Numbered from the stretch's first letter, positions 40,276 through 49,277 are shown. The stretch is DNA of 64,000 bases from WTGJ01 sp965237765 (GCA_965237765.1 OZ250157.1:1922001-1986000), one strand, 5' to 3'. Made by a program: numbers and translations. The notes: generated by a model from the sequence alone, not told the origin.

Positions 40276-41190
40276 TTAGTTTTCTCCTGTGCGCTTGACC
40301 GCATGTCCGCCGAATTGGTTGCGCATCGCGGCTAGGATCTTGGCGGCGTAGCTTTCATCCTGACGGCTGGAGAAGCGCCGCATCAGGGCCAGCGTGATCA
40401 CCGGCGCGGGCACGTCCTGGTCGATGGCTTCAAACACCGTCCAGCGTCCTTCGCCAGAATCGGATACCCAGCCGCGTACATCGCTCAATTCGGCGTCTTC
40501 AGCGAGGGCATTGGCGGTGAGGTCAAGCAACCAGGAACGAACGACGCTGCCAAAGCGCCAGATTTCGGCGATCTGGTGCAAATCGAGCGCGAATTCCCCT
40601 TTGGCGCGCATGATTTCGAAGCCCTCCGCGAAAGCTTGCATCATACCGTATTCGATGCCGTTGTGTACCATCTTGACGAAGTGGCCGGAGCCCGTCGGCC
40701 CGACGCGCCCCCAACCCTTATCGGCCGCTGGCGCCAGCGTCTCCAGGATGGGTTGGATATGCGTGACGGCCGCCTCTTCGCCGCCGACCATCATGCTGTA
40801 GCCTTCCGCCAGGCCCCAAACGCCGCCGCTCGTGCCCACGTCGATGAAGCGGATGCCGCGGGCGGCCAATTCCTCGCCACGGCGCATCGTCTCTTTATAG
40901 TTGCTGTTTCCGCCATCGATGACGATGTCCCCTTCGCTCAACAATTCGCCGAGCGCCTGGATGCTGCTTTCGGTCGGCGCGCCATGCGGCACCATCACCC
41001 AGACGACGCGCGGCGCGGGTAACAAGGCGGCGATGCCCGCTACATCCGCCGCGGCCTGCGCGCCTTGCTCGGTGGCGGACTGCACGGCCGCCGCGTTCAA
41101 ATCGGTCACTACCAGCTCGTGGCCGTCGCGGAGCAAACGCAGCGTCATGTTGGCGCCCATCTTACCCAGTCCCACCATCCCGAGTTTCAT
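40276..41190 (-). CDS. gnd: 6-phosphogluconate dehydrogenase, decarboxylating (short GndA type)
   Basis: 304 residues, matching the short tetrameric form rather than the ~470-residue one. MVGLGKMGANMTLRLL binds the cofactor; DGGNSNYKETMRRGEELA, GTSGGVWGLAEGYSMMVGG and GHFVKMVHNGIEYGMMQA form the active site. It yields ribulose-5-phosphate, CO2 and NAD(P)H; the short type is often NAD-preferring. It overlaps rpiA by four bases. Confidence 0.94.
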   Translation of the reverse strand: MKLGMVGLGKMGANMTLRLLRDGHELVVTDLNAAAVQSATEQGAQAAADVAGIAALLPAPRVVWVMVPHGAPTESSIQALGELLSEGDIVIDGGNSNYKETMRRGEELAARGIRFIDVGTSGGVWGLAEGYSMMVGGEEAAVTHIQPILETLAPAADKGWGRVGPTGSGHFVKMVHNGIEYGMMQAFAEGFEIMRAKGEFALDLHQIAEIWRFGSVVRSWLLDLTANALAEDAELSDVRGWVSDSGEGRWTVFEAIDQDVPAPVITLALMRRFSSRQDESYAAKILAAMRNQFGGHAVKRTGEN

Positions 41191-41918
41191 GCGCCGCCCT
41201 CCTTTTCTAAGTATTGCGTAGTCGTGATCTCCATATCTTCGCGATGCCAGGAATCTACGCCCGACGCCGTCGCCACGAAAACATCCGTCGCCAAACCGAG
41301 GAAGAGGCCGTGCTCGACGATGCCGGTGCGCGCTTTGATGGCGGAAGCCAGCGAAGCGGGTTCGTCAATTGTCCCAAACGCGCAATCCAGGATGTAGTGG
41401 CCGTTATCTGTGCGGTAGGGCGCGCCGGTCGGGCATTTGCGGCGGGTCACTTCGGCGCCCAGTTCGGCCAGGAAATGCGCTTGTCGCTCCCAGCCGAAGG
41501 GCAACACCTCTACCGGCAACGGGAAGGCGCCCAGTTGCGGCACGCGTTTGCTCTCGTCCGCAGCGATGGCCAGGCGATCGCTCGCTTCGGCAATGAGTTT
41601 CTCGCGCAGTAAAGCGCCGCCGCCGCCTTTGATCAAGTGACGCTGTGGGCTGATTTCGTCGGCGCCGTCAATGGTGAGATTGATGCGCAAATTGCCCGTC
41701 AATGGTGCCAGGGGTATGCCCAACTGGCGCGCGCGGGTGGCCGTGGCTGCGGAGCTAGGGACGCCCTGGATGTCGCGCAATTCACCGGAAGCCAGGCGGG
41801 CGGCGATGACGGTGAGCGCGTGGGCGAAGGTGCTGCCGCTGCCCAGGCCGAGCGTCATGCCCGATTCCACGAGGGAAAGGGCCGCTACCGCCGCACGACG
41901 TTTTTGCCCTTCGCTCAT
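41187..41918 (-). CDS. rpiA: Ribose-5-phosphate isomerase A
   Basis: 243 residues: GMTLGLGSGSTFAHAL, TIDGADEI with the Asp pair, and KGGGGALLREKLIAEAS are the RpiA signatures. It interconverts ribose- and ribulose-5-phosphate. First gene of the rpiA-gnd-zwf-pgl operon, so the unit runs from ribose phosphate back to the lactonase step. GGAG precedes the ATG; a TATGAT lies upstream in the divergent gap. Confidence 0.95.
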   Translation of the reverse strand: MSEGQKRRAAVAALSLVESGMTLGLGSGSTFAHALTVIAARLASGELRDIQGVPSSAATATRARQLGIPLAPLTGNLRINLTIDGADEISPQRHLIKGGGGALLREKLIAEASDRLAIAADESKRVPQLGAFPLPVEVLPFGWERQAHFLAELGAEVTRRKCPTGAPYRTDNGHYILDCAFGTIDEPASLASAIKARTGIVEHGLFLGLATDVFVATASGVDSWHREDMEITTTQYLEKEGGA

Positions 41919-41989
41919 GCTGGCTCCACGCCCATCGCCAAATCACCTGTAAAATATCATAGTGGTGCCACTCGTGCTAGATTCGTATC

Positions 41990-42016
41990 ATGCAGGGAAG
42001 ACCTTCACGCCGATGA
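41990..42016 (+). other. Possible leaderless 8-codon upstream ORF of the glycosyltransferase
   Basis: ATG at 41990 lies six bases after TAGATT (41978-41983), encodes MQGRPSRR, and its TGA overlaps the glycosyltransferase ATG (ATGA). That would give a leaderless message whose first ribosome is handed to the main gene. Geometry only; no strong -35 is visible. Confidence 0.3.
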
Positions 42017-43224
42017 AATTGCTGCTTGTCGTCTCCTCGCTGGATTTGCGCCAACCCTATAGCGCGACGCCGGCCTGGTGGCAATTGATGAAAGGGCTGG
42101 CGGAAGCGGGCGCCGAGATCATCGCCACGCCCTATCAGGGCGCGCCGCAGGATTCGCTCTGGTGGCGGGCGGAGGCGAACCCCGCGCGCTGGCAGGGGGC
42201 GCTTTTTCGGCGCGCGCGCGGGCTCTGGCGAACCGTAGCGCCGCCGCAGCTGCCGGCAGAAATGGATTACGACGAAGCGGCTGGGCACGGGCAATTGCGC
42301 CCGGAATCTCTCGGTGGCCGGCTGACGCGAGCCAGCGCGCGCGCGCTCATCGCGCCGCTCTGGGCCAAGCATCTGGAGAGTTTGCTGGCGAAGCACCGCG
42401 GTGTGGATGCGCTGATCTTCGTTTCCGTGCCGCCGAATCAATTGCGGGGTGTGGCGGCGCAAATCCAGGCACGGCATGGAATTCCGGTGTTCTTTTACGA
42501 TGGCGATATGCCTGCCAGCCTGCCAGCCATGAGCGGTTTCGCGACCGGCTTCCGCATCTACGACGGCGCGGATTTGGGCGAATTCAGCGCCGTCATCAGC
42601 AACAGCGCGGGCGGTAGAGAGGAGTTGATCCGGCTGGGCGCGCGAGCGGCGCATACGCTCTGGTATGGCGTCGATGCCGAGCTATACCGACCGCAACGTG
42701 CCGCGCGGCAGGATATCGACGTCTTCTTTTACGGGCACGGCCGCGAATACCGCGGTGGCTGGATTGACGCGCTCATCACCGAACCCTCGCAGCAGTTACT
42801 AAAGCGTCGTTTCGCCGTACGCGGCACGAAATTGGGCGCGCTCGGGCGGACGGAGCCGCTTCCCTACGCTAGCTTTAGCGCCCTGCGCGGGTATATCGCG
42901 CGCAGCAAGATCAACCTCTGCATCACGCGGCGGGCGCACGCCAGCGTCTACGCTTCCTCCTCCATGCGCCCCTTTGAGCTGGCCAGCATGGCCTGCTGCG
43001 TCGTCGCCAACCCCTATCTGGGGATCGAGGAGTGGTTCGCGCCGGAGCGTGAGATCATCGTCGTCGAATCGGTGGCTGAAGCGATGGAGCGTTACGAATA
43101 CCTGCTGGCAAACGAGTCGGCACGGCGGGCGCTGGGCCAGGCGGCGCGAGCGCGCGTCCTCAAACAGCACACGATGCGCCAACGCGCCGAGGAGCTGCTG
43201 GGTATCCTGCGGCGTTACGCTTAA
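42013..43224 (+). CDS. Glycosyltransferase (CgeB/group-1-like)
   Basis: 403 residues from the ATG at 42013 (MKLLLVVSSLDLRQPY). The C-terminal half (SSSMRPFELASMACCVVANP, then GIEEWFAPEREIIVV) is the pattern of group-1-like transferases related to CgeB. VFFYDGDMPASLPAM lies mid-protein. Donor and acceptor sugars are unknown. Probably part of cell-surface glycan synthesis, since rmlA is 1 kb away. Convergent with the SDR gene by a 4-bp overlap. A start at GTG 41962 is possible but less likely. Confidence 0.75.
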   Translation: MKLLLVVSSLDLRQPYSATPAWWQLMKGLAEAGAEIIATPYQGAPQDSLWWRAEANPARWQGALFRRARGLWRTVAPPQLPAEMDYDEAAGHGQLRPESLGGRLTRASARALIAPLWAKHLESLLAKHRGVDALIFVSVPPNQLRGVAAQIQARHGIPVFFYDGDMPASLPAMSGFATGFRIYDGADLGEFSAVISNSAGGREELIRLGARAAHTLWYGVDAELYRPQRAARQDIDVFFYGHGREYRGGWIDALITEPSQQLLKRRFAVRGTKLGALGRTEPLPYASFSALRGYIARSKINLCITRRAHASVYASSSMRPFELASMACCVVANPYLGIEEWFAPEREIIVVESVAEAMERYEYLLANESARRALGQAARARVLKQHTMRQRAEELLGILRRYA

Positions 43225-44132
43225 TCCCGCAGCGCGGCGGGCGGCAATTCGAAGGGTGGCGGCTGGCGGCCGTCGATATCGCGGAAGCCATATGCGTGCG
43301 CCAGCTGGCCGACGGTGAGCGTTTGTCCATGCCAGCGCCCGCGTCCCTCGTCACCAGCCAGGGCCACGACCGCGCGCCCGATGTAATAGACCGATTCGCT
43401 GCGCTCGAGCTCCGGGTGCGCGCTGAAATCGACGACGCTCTCTGGCGTAAGAGCCGGCGCGGTATGTCGCAAGACATCTTCGGTGCGCATGAAACCGGGC
43501 GAAAGGGCGAGGGCCACGCCATTCTTTTCGCACAATTCCAGTGAGAGCAGGTAGGCGAGGCGCTGGATGCCGCGCTTGGCCAAATCGTAGGGCAGGTTGC
43601 TGAGCGCTTTGCCACGGTCGTAAAAGGTGGTGTTGACGATGAGGGGCGCTGCGCTCTTCAGCAGGAGGGGCGCGGCGAAATGGCTGGCGGTGAAATGCGC
43701 GCACAGCCCGGCGGCGAACATGCTATCCCAGCTGTTCGGGCGCTGTTCCCAAAAGGGGGCATCGAATTGCTCCCAACCGGCGTCGTCGCGCTCGTAGCCG
43801 CCCCAGACGTTGTTGACGAGGATATCGAGGCGGTCTTGCGCAACGGCGATGGTTTTGCAGAGCGAAGACACCTGTTCATCGTCTCGGTGGTCGCAGGGGA
43901 TGGCGATGCAGCGCCCGCCGCGCGCGCTGGCCTGTTCGGCCGTCTCGTCGATGCTCGTGCCGGGCAGGAGCGGGTTGGTCAGTTGGCCGCGGCGGCTGCG
44001 GCCGGTGATGTATACTGTCGCGCCGGCGGCCAATTCGATCGCGATGCCCCAGCCTGCGCCCCGGTTGGCGCCGGTTACCAGGGCGACGCGGCCGGATAGA
44101 GGGCGGTGGTGAGAAGGTGACGGAGGGGGCAT
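43221..44132 (-). CDS. Short-chain dehydrogenase/reductase (DHRS1-like)
   Basis: 303 residues from the ATG at 44132. ALVTGANRGAGWGIAIELA is the NAD(P) loop, ILVNNVWGGYERD the strand-4 NNxxG region, and PYDLAKRGIQRLAYL holds the YxxxK pair. The usual catalytic Ser position appears as Thr (LIVNTTFYD). The pattern resembles DHRS1-type reductases. Substrate unknown. TATACT at 44139-44144 lies exactly six bases before the ATG, another leaderless-type start. Confidence 0.82.
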   Translation of the reverse strand: MPPPSPSHHRPLSGRVALVTGANRGAGWGIAIELAAGATVYITGRSRRGQLTNPLLPGTSIDETAEQASARGGRCIAIPCDHRDDEQVSSLCKTIAVAQDRLDILVNNVWGGYERDDAGWEQFDAPFWEQRPNSWDSMFAAGLCAHFTASHFAAPLLLKSAAPLIVNTTFYDRGKALSNLPYDLAKRGIQRLAYLLSLELCEKNGVALALSPGFMRTEDVLRHTAPALTPESVVDFSAHPELERSESVYYIGRAVVALAGDEGRGRWHGQTLTVGQLAHAYGFRDIDGRQPPPFELPPAALRD

Positions 44133-44138
44133 GCGCGC

Positions 44139-44144
44139 AGTATA
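44139..44144 (-). promoter_or_regulatory. -10 element (TATACT), leaderless start of the SDR gene
   Basis: TATACT, six bases, ATG 44132. No convincing -35. Confidence 0.5.
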
Positions 44145-44206
44145 GTGTCTTGCGATGAGCGCCTCCATCACTTAGCATAGGGTGTGGATCGCAGTATGGG
44201 GGCGCG

Positions 44207-45283
44207 ATGAAGGCGGTGATTTTGGCGGCGGGGCAGGGGACACGCCTGCGCCCAGTTACGTTGACGATGCCCAAGCCGCTGGTGCCGGTCGCCAATAAAT
44301 CACTGATTGCCTATGCTATCGATACGCTAAAAGGCGCCGGCCTCACGGACATCGGCATCGTCGTCCATAGCATCCACTCGCCGATCTGCGAGCGATTGGG
44401 GGATGGGCGGCAATTCGGGGTGCGGGTGCAATACATCGTCCAGCAGCAACAATCAGGCCTCGCGCAAGCCATCTCGCTGTGCGAAGAATTTGTCGGCACG
44501 GACCCTTTCACCGTCTTCCTCGGCGATAATATTTTTCAGGATACGATGCGTGGATTGATGACGGGCTTCGCGGCTTCGGATGCGGGCGCTGCGATTGCCC
44601 TTGGCGGCGTGCCGGACCCCCAACGGTTCGGTATCGCTGAAGTGCGCGATGGCCGCGTGCTCAGCGTGGAGGAAAAGCCGCCGCAGCCCAAATCCAACCT
44701 GGCAATATGCGGCGTTTACCTCTTCCGCTCCAGTATCTTTGAGGCCATCCGCACCATCAAGCCCTCATGGCGCAACGAGCTGGAAATCACTGACGCGATC
44801 CAGGCGCTCATCGAAAGCGGCGAAGTGGTGAATGCTTACGTGATCGATGGCTGGTGGATCGACGCCGGCAAACCGGACGCCATCATCCGGGCCAACCAGC
44901 TCGTCCTCGGCGATTTGCACTATACTCCTGCGCCGGTAGACCACGAGGCGATCTGCCAAGAGAGCGAAGTCGGGCCGCGCGTCTTGCTCGGCCGCGATAC
45001 CCGTGTGGAAAACAGCGTCATCCGCGGCCCAGCGATCATTGGCGATAATGTCACCATCCGCAACTCTTACATCGGACCGTATACTGCCGTGGGCGATAAC
45101 GTCGTCATCGAAAGCAGCGAGATCGAGGCCAGCATCGTGATGAAGGATTGCCAGCTGCACAACGTCCCGGGGCGGTTGGATTCGAGTCTGCTCGCCGATA
45201 ATTCGCGGGTTACCTCGGCGCTGGATAGCGTACCGGCCGTCCGCCGTTTCATCCTCGCTGAAAATAGTTATGTGCAGCTGTAG
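44207..45283 (+). CDS. rmlA: Glucose-1-phosphate thymidylyltransferase, long form
   Basis: 358 residues. The nucleotidyltransferase signature is VILAAGQGTRLRPVTLTMPK; FLGDNIFQDTM binds metal; DGWWIDAGKPDAIIRANQLV closes the catalytic domain. From ~250 on, hexapeptide-like repeats (VIRGPAIIGDNVTIRNSYIG) form a left-handed beta-helix, typical of long RmlA/RfbA homologues. It makes dTDP-glucose for deoxysugars such as rhamnose; an rmlD homologue lies at 54.2 kb. GGGGGCG precedes the ATG. Confidence 0.88.
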   Translation: MKAVILAAGQGTRLRPVTLTMPKPLVPVANKSLIAYAIDTLKGAGLTDIGIVVHSIHSPICERLGDGRQFGVRVQYIVQQQQSGLAQAISLCEEFVGTDPFTVFLGDNIFQDTMRGLMTGFAASDAGAAIALGGVPDPQRFGIAEVRDGRVLSVEEKPPQPKSNLAICGVYLFRSSIFEAIRTIKPSWRNELEITDAIQALIESGEVVNAYVIDGWWIDAGKPDAIIRANQLVLGDLHYTPAPVDHEAICQESEVGPRVLLGRDTRVENSVIRGPAIIGDNVTIRNSYIGPYTAVGDNVVIESSEIEASIVMKDCQLHNVPGRLDSSLLADNSRVTSALDSVPAVRRFILAENSYVQL

Positions 45284-45292
45284 CGTTTCTTA

Positions 45293-46408
45293 TTAAGCCA
45301 GCGCATCCGAGAGTGGGAGCGCCGGCAGATCCAGTTCCTCGGCCACAGCAGAGTAAGTGACTACACCAGCGTGAGCGTTGAGTCCGCGCGCCAGGCCGGC
45401 GTCCGCTCGCAAAGTCGGGAGCAGGCCCGCGCCGGCGATTCGGGATATGGATCGAATGGTAGCGTTGGCGAGCGCGAAGCTGGCCGTCCGTGGCACGGCG
45501 CCGGGGATGTTGGTTACGCCATAATGCGCGATGCCATCCAACATAAAAGTGGGCTGTTCGTGTGACGTGGGTCGCGTCGTTTCCACGCAGCCGCCCTGAT
45601 CGACGGCGACATCGACGATGAGGCTGCCGCGCGGCATCTCGGCCAGCATGGGCCGCGTGATGAGGTGTGGCGCGCGCGCGCCGCGGATGAGGACACTGCC
45701 GATGACAGCGTCGGCGCTGCGAATCGCCTCTATGATGTTGGCCTGGCTGCTGTAGAGCGTGCTGAAGCGGCCGGGCAGCGCCTGATCCAATTGGCGGAGG
45801 CGCTCGAGATCGATATCTAAGACTGTCACGCGCGCGCCCATGCCGAGGGCGATGCGCGCCGCGTGTATTCCGACGGTGCCGCCACCCAAGACGACCAAAT
45901 GCGCCGGCGCGACGCCCGGCACGCCGCCGAGCAAGATGCCACGACCGCCGGGTTCTTTTTCCGAAAAGCGCGCCACGATTTGGGTGGCCATGCGCCCGGC
46001 CACTTCGCTCATCGGCTCGAGCAGTGGTAGGCGACCGTGGCTGTCTTCGACCGTCTCGTAGGCGATGGCGCTGACGCCACTGGCCAGCAGCGCTTCGGCC
46101 ACCGCGCGCTCGGCTGCCAGGTGCAGGTAGGTAAAGAGGATGAGACCCGCGCGCAGGTGGGCGAATTCGCTCGCTTGCGGTTCTTTAACCTTGATGACGA
46201 GCTCGGCCGCCGCCCAGATTTCGCCCGCTTCGGGGAGGATTTCTGCGCCCGCCGATCGGTACTCGGCGTCCGCAAAGCCGCTGCCAGCGCCGGCGCTGGC
46301 CTCCACGAACACGCGGTGTCCGGCTCGCGTCAACTCGCGAATGGCGGCCGGGTGTAGCGCGACGCGGTGTTCGCCACTTTTCACTTCGCGCGGTACGCCG
46401 ATGATCAT
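45293..46408 (-). CDS. ald: Alanine dehydrogenase
   Basis: 371 residues from the ATG at 46408. MIIGVPREVKSGEHRVALHP is the classical start; VKVKEPQASEFAHLR, then LGGGTVGIHAARIALGMGA (NAD site) and NIPGAVPRTASFALANATI follow. It oxidises L-alanine to pyruvate and ammonia, or the reverse. It lies 16 bases after the hydroxyproline dehydratase-like gene in the same direction, so an amino-acid catabolic pair is likely. Confidence 0.93.
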   Translation of the reverse strand: MIIGVPREVKSGEHRVALHPAAIRELTRAGHRVFVEASAGAGSGFADAEYRSAGAEILPEAGEIWAAAELVIKVKEPQASEFAHLRAGLILFTYLHLAAERAVAEALLASGVSAIAYETVEDSHGRLPLLEPMSEVAGRMATQIVARFSEKEPGGRGILLGGVPGVAPAHLVVLGGGTVGIHAARIALGMGARVTVLDIDLERLRQLDQALPGRFSTLYSSQANIIEAIRSADAVIGSVLIRGARAPHLITRPMLAEMPRGSLIVDVAVDQGGCVETTRPTSHEQPTFMLDGIAHYGVTNIPGAVPRTASFALANATIRSISRIAGAGLLPTLRADAGLARGLNAHAGVVTYSAVAEELDLPALPLSDALA

Positions 46409-46424
46409 GGCTGTCGCCCGCCTT

Positions 46425-47477
46425 CTACCAGATATCGCCCACGGTATAGCCTTCGGGGAAGGGGTCGCTCGGGTCGATGACATAGTTGGCGAAACCAGTG
46501 ATCCAGCCCGGCCCGCTCAGGCTGGGGATGACGGCGCGGTATTCGCCGACGCGCGTTTCCGCCAGCAAACGGCCGGTGAAGATGGTGCCCAGGATGCCCT
46601 CGTGTCGGAAATCTTCGTTCAGGCCGAGCTGACCGCGGGCGTAAAGCGTCGCCATCTTCGCGCAGGTGCCCGTCCCACAGGGCGAGCGGTCGAGCACTCC
46701 TGTCCAGCTGCTCGGCTTATCCCAGTCCAGTTCGCCAGTAGAGATGGTGACTGTGTTCTTGCGGTGGGCGTCTGGGTTGGTGGGTGGCGCGCTGAGCTGG
46801 CCGACGGTGATGCCGGCGAAACCCGGTTGCAAGGGGTGGACGACTGGCAGTTGCTCGGCAGCGGCGGCCTTCACCATCTCCGTGATGCGGCAGATGTCGC
46901 TGCCTTCATCGGGCGTGAGGCGCAGGCCGAACTGCGCTGCGTCAGCGATGACATAGAACATACCGCCATAGGCGACGTCCACGGTCACCGTGCCCAGTTG
47001 CGGCACCTCGATCTTTTCATCCAGGTGGGTAGCGAAAGCGGGCACATTGCGGAAGGTAACCTGTTGCACCTTGCCGTCAACACAATCGGCGCGAACGTGG
47101 ATGAGGCCGGCTGGCGCTTCCAGAGTCAGCTCTGTGACCGGTTCTTGCATGGGTAGCATGCCGGTTTCCAATAAGACAGTGACGACGCAGATGGTATTCG
47201 TACCGGACATGCCGGGGTATTCCATCTGTTCCATGATGACGTAGCCAGCGTCGGCGGCGGGATCGCTCGGGGGGAGGATGAGGTTGCAGCAGAGGCCGGG
47301 GTAGCCGCGCGGCTCGGTGAGCATCAACTTGCGCAGACCGTCGTCGTGGTCGCGCAGATGCACCATCTTTTCGTAGATGCTATCGCCGGGGACGTCGAGG
47401 ACGCCGCCTACAATGACGCGGCCGGGTTCGCCGGCGGCATGGGCATCGACCGCTTGCAACATCCGCGCTAGGCGCAC
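46425..47477 (-). CDS. Proline racemase family; likely trans-3-hydroxy-L-proline dehydratase
   Basis: 350 residues from a GTG at 47477 with AGGAGG five bases upstream. The second catalytic site is intact (DRSPCGTGTCAKMA, Cys267). The first has Ser91 in MEYPGMSGTNTIC where racemases and epimerases have Cys. In this family a Ser/Thr-Cys pair goes with dehydration of trans-3-hydroxyproline rather than racemisation, so dehydratase is the better call; some Ser-Cys members have mixed activities. The product, pyrroline-2-carboxylate, would need a reductase not obvious here. Confidence 0.8.
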   Translation of the reverse strand: MRLARMLQAVDAHAAGEPGRVIVGGVLDVPGDSIYEKMVHLRDHDDGLRKLMLTEPRGYPGLCCNLILPPSDPAADAGYVIMEQMEYPGMSGTNTICVVTVLLETGMLPMQEPVTELTLEAPAGLIHVRADCVDGKVQQVTFRNVPAFATHLDEKIEVPQLGTVTVDVAYGGMFYVIADAAQFGLRLTPDEGSDICRITEMVKAAAAEQLPVVHPLQPGFAGITVGQLSAPPTNPDAHRKNTVTISTGELDWDKPSSWTGVLDRSPCGTGTCAKMATLYARGQLGLNEDFRHEGILGTIFTGRLLAETRVGEYRAVIPSLSGPGWITGFANYVIDPSDPFPEGYTVGDIW

Positions 47478-47513
47478 TATCGCCTCCTGGAATTATGCGT
47501 GAGCACCGGCGGG

Positions 47514-47519
47514 ATTATA
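47514..47519 (-). promoter_or_regulatory. -10 element (TATAAT) of the hydroxyproline dehydratase-like gene
   Basis: Perfect TATAAT ~37 bases before the GTG; 5' leader of ~30 bases containing AGGAGG. No clear -35. Confidence 0.5.
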
Positions 47520-47594
47520 GCACAGGCGAAGGGCGCGCTACCCGTGCTGGTTGCAAGATGATGGAATGGGTGTGACGAGTGCCGCAGGCTGACC

Positions 47595-47867
47595 CTAGGC
47601 GCTCGCTTCCAATTGCGCGAGCTGCTTCATGAGGCGGCTCTTGCGGCGGGAAGCGTTGCGGCGGTGAACTACGCCGCGGGCGGCAGCCTGGTCCAGGTCG
47701 CGCACGGCCTCGCGGATGGCGGCGCGGGCGCGTTCGGCGTCTCCGCTCACCAGCGCGCTGCGGCCCTTGCGGACGAGGGTACGGGCGCGGTTGCGGAAAT
47801 GGCGGTTGTGCAGGCGCCGCTTTTCGTTCTGGCGGATGCGCTTGAGCGCTGATTTATGATTGGCCAT
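47595..47867 (-). CDS. rpsT: 30S ribosomal protein S20
   Basis: 90 residues from the ATG at 47867 (MANHKSALKRIRQNEKRRLH), AGGGAGA upstream. Very basic and helical, with RNASRRKSRLMKQLAQL at the C-terminus as in S20. It binds 16S rRNA early in 30S assembly. An in-frame start 17 codons upstream is rejected. The two tRNA-Ser genes lie immediately upstream on the same strand. Confidence 0.95.
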   Translation of the reverse strand: MANHKSALKRIRQNEKRRLHNRHFRNRARTLVRKGRSALVSGDAERARAAIREAVRDLDQAAARGVVHRRNASRRKSRLMKQLAQLEASA

Positions 47868-47954
47868 CGTTCTCCCTGTGGGCGCCGGGCGAGTTCCATA
47901 GAGCAAAACTCGCTGCAACCGATCGTGTGTTAGCCGCCGGAGCTGTGGCGGAAG

Positions 47955-48044
47955 CGGGGAGGACAGGATTCGAACCTGCGGTACCGCGATTAACGGTACA
48001 ACCGCTTAGCAGGCGGCCCCAATCAACCACTCTGGCACCTCCCC
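47955..48044 (-). tRNA. tRNA-Ser (anticodon GCT)
   Basis: 90 nt, acceptor GGGGAGG/CCTCCCC, anticodon loop CTGCTAA, T-loop GGTTCGAATCC and a long variable arm (GTACCG...CGGTAC) as required for class II tRNA-Ser. CCA is not encoded. Confidence 0.95.
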
Positions 48045-48053
48045 ACAATCAGG

Positions 48054-48141
48054 CGGAGCGAGAGGGATTCGAACCCCCGGTGACGCAAAACGCCACAGTG
48101 GTTTTCAAGACCACCGCCTTAAGCCGCTCGGCCATCGCTCC
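48054..48141 (-). tRNA. tRNA-Ser (anticodon TGA)
   Basis: 88 nt, acceptor GGAGCGA/TCGCTCC, anticodon loop CTTGAAA, T-loop GGTTCGAATCC and a long variable arm. Nine bases upstream of the other tRNA-Ser, so the two are probably co-transcribed. CCA is not encoded. Confidence 0.95.
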
Positions 48142-48223
48142 CGCAGTGGTGCCCTCGCCGGGCAATATAGCAAAGGCGCCACTCCGCGTCAACGGCGAAG
48201 GGCCGGTGCGCGGGCGCGTCGGC

Positions 48224-48229
48224 TATAAT
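48224..48229 (+). promoter_or_regulatory. -10 element (TATAAT) of the CPBP protease gene
   Basis: Perfect TATAAT 23 bases before the ATG at 48253, giving a leader of about 17 bases; no recognisable -35. Confidence 0.5.
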
Positions 48230-48252
48230 GGCACGGGCAACACGGAAACGCC

Positions 48253-49272
48253 ATGACGCAAATCCTCTGCTTCATCCTCATCCCCGTTTTCTATGTCGGC
48301 GCGTTGATTTACGGTGCGCAATCGCGGCCGCGCTTCGATACCGCCGAGGCGCGCATGTTGCGGTGGTTGAGCGTTGGCCTCATTGGTTTCACGGTGCTTT
48401 TCGGTAGCAGCCTCCTCTTTTGGGCCGCGGGGCCGTTGCCCGCGGAGATCAACACCGAATTGGACGCGGCGACGCTTGATTTCCTGGCGTTGCCCATGGG
48501 ACGCGCGGCGCCGGCATTCGCGCTCGTCACCCTCTGTTGTGCGGGCGCGCTGGCAACACTCTGGAGCGTCCCGTTTCGCAACTTGTTGGCGCGTTTCGCC
48601 TTTCGCAGCGGCGCCTTCCAGCCAGATGCCAGCACCAACGTCGTCGCCCTCGTATTGGCGTTCATCCTGTTGGCGCTGATCTTCGGCTCGCAGGCCTTCA
48701 TCAACGAGGGGTTGGTGGCTGGCGAAATCAATATCGAGCAATTGCTGCTGCAAGCGTTCATCTTCCTGGCGTGCGCGGCGCTTGGTGTGGGTTATCCCAT
48801 GCGGCGCAATGAGCGGCAAACGTTCGCGCGTTTGGGGTTGCGTCTGCCCGAGCGGACCGACTTGCTTTTCGGCATTGGCGGCGGGGTGGCGCTGCTGATC
48901 GTGGTCATCCTGGGCGGCATCCTCTGGCAACTCTTCGTAACGCCGGAATCTTTCGCCGAACAGACGGCCTTCGCGCGGGAATTTGCGGCCGCCTTCCACA
49001 ACCTGCCGCTGATCCTGGCGCTGGCAGCGCTCTCGGCGGTGAGTGAGGAGGTGCTCTTCCGCGGCGCGCTGCAGCCGATCTTCGGCCTGGGGGCGACGAG
49101 TGTCTTCTTCGCCCTGTTCCACACACAGTACGGTTACACGCCGTCGCTGCTCCTGCTTTTCATCGTGGGCGCGGGTCTGGGCATGCTGCGTCAACGTTAC
49201 AGCGCCAGCGCGGCCATCATCGCCCATTTCACCTTTAATTTCTTGCAACTGGCCGGGAGCATGGGAGGATAG
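48253..49272 (+). CDS. CPBP/CAAX family intramembrane metalloprotease
   Basis: 339 residues with about eight membrane helices. The three CPBP motifs are present: EEVLFR (Glu265, Glu266, Arg270), FALFH (Phe287 to His290) and HFTFN (His325, Asn329). The bacterial homologues are membrane proteases linked to peptide processing or bacteriocin immunity; no such cluster is visible here. It is followed five bases later by the nitrilase gene in the same direction. Confidence 0.88.
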   Translation: MTQILCFILIPVFYVGALIYGAQSRPRFDTAEARMLRWLSVGLIGFTVLFGSSLLFWAAGPLPAEINTELDAATLDFLALPMGRAAPAFALVTLCCAGALATLWSVPFRNLLARFAFRSGAFQPDASTNVVALVLAFILLALIFGSQAFINEGLVAGEINIEQLLLQAFIFLACAALGVGYPMRRNERQTFARLGLRLPERTDLLFGIGGGVALLIVVILGGILWQLFVTPESFAEQTAFAREFAAAFHNLPLILALAALSAVSEEVLFRGALQPIFGLGATSVFFALFHTQYGYTPSLLLLFIVGAGLGMLRQRYSASAAIIAHFTFNFLQLAGSMGG

Positions 49273-49277
49273 GACTG

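Noticed and set aside
46140..47156. 338-codon open frame antisense to ald and the dehydratase gene
   Set aside because: It spans two real genes on the other strand and has no family features.
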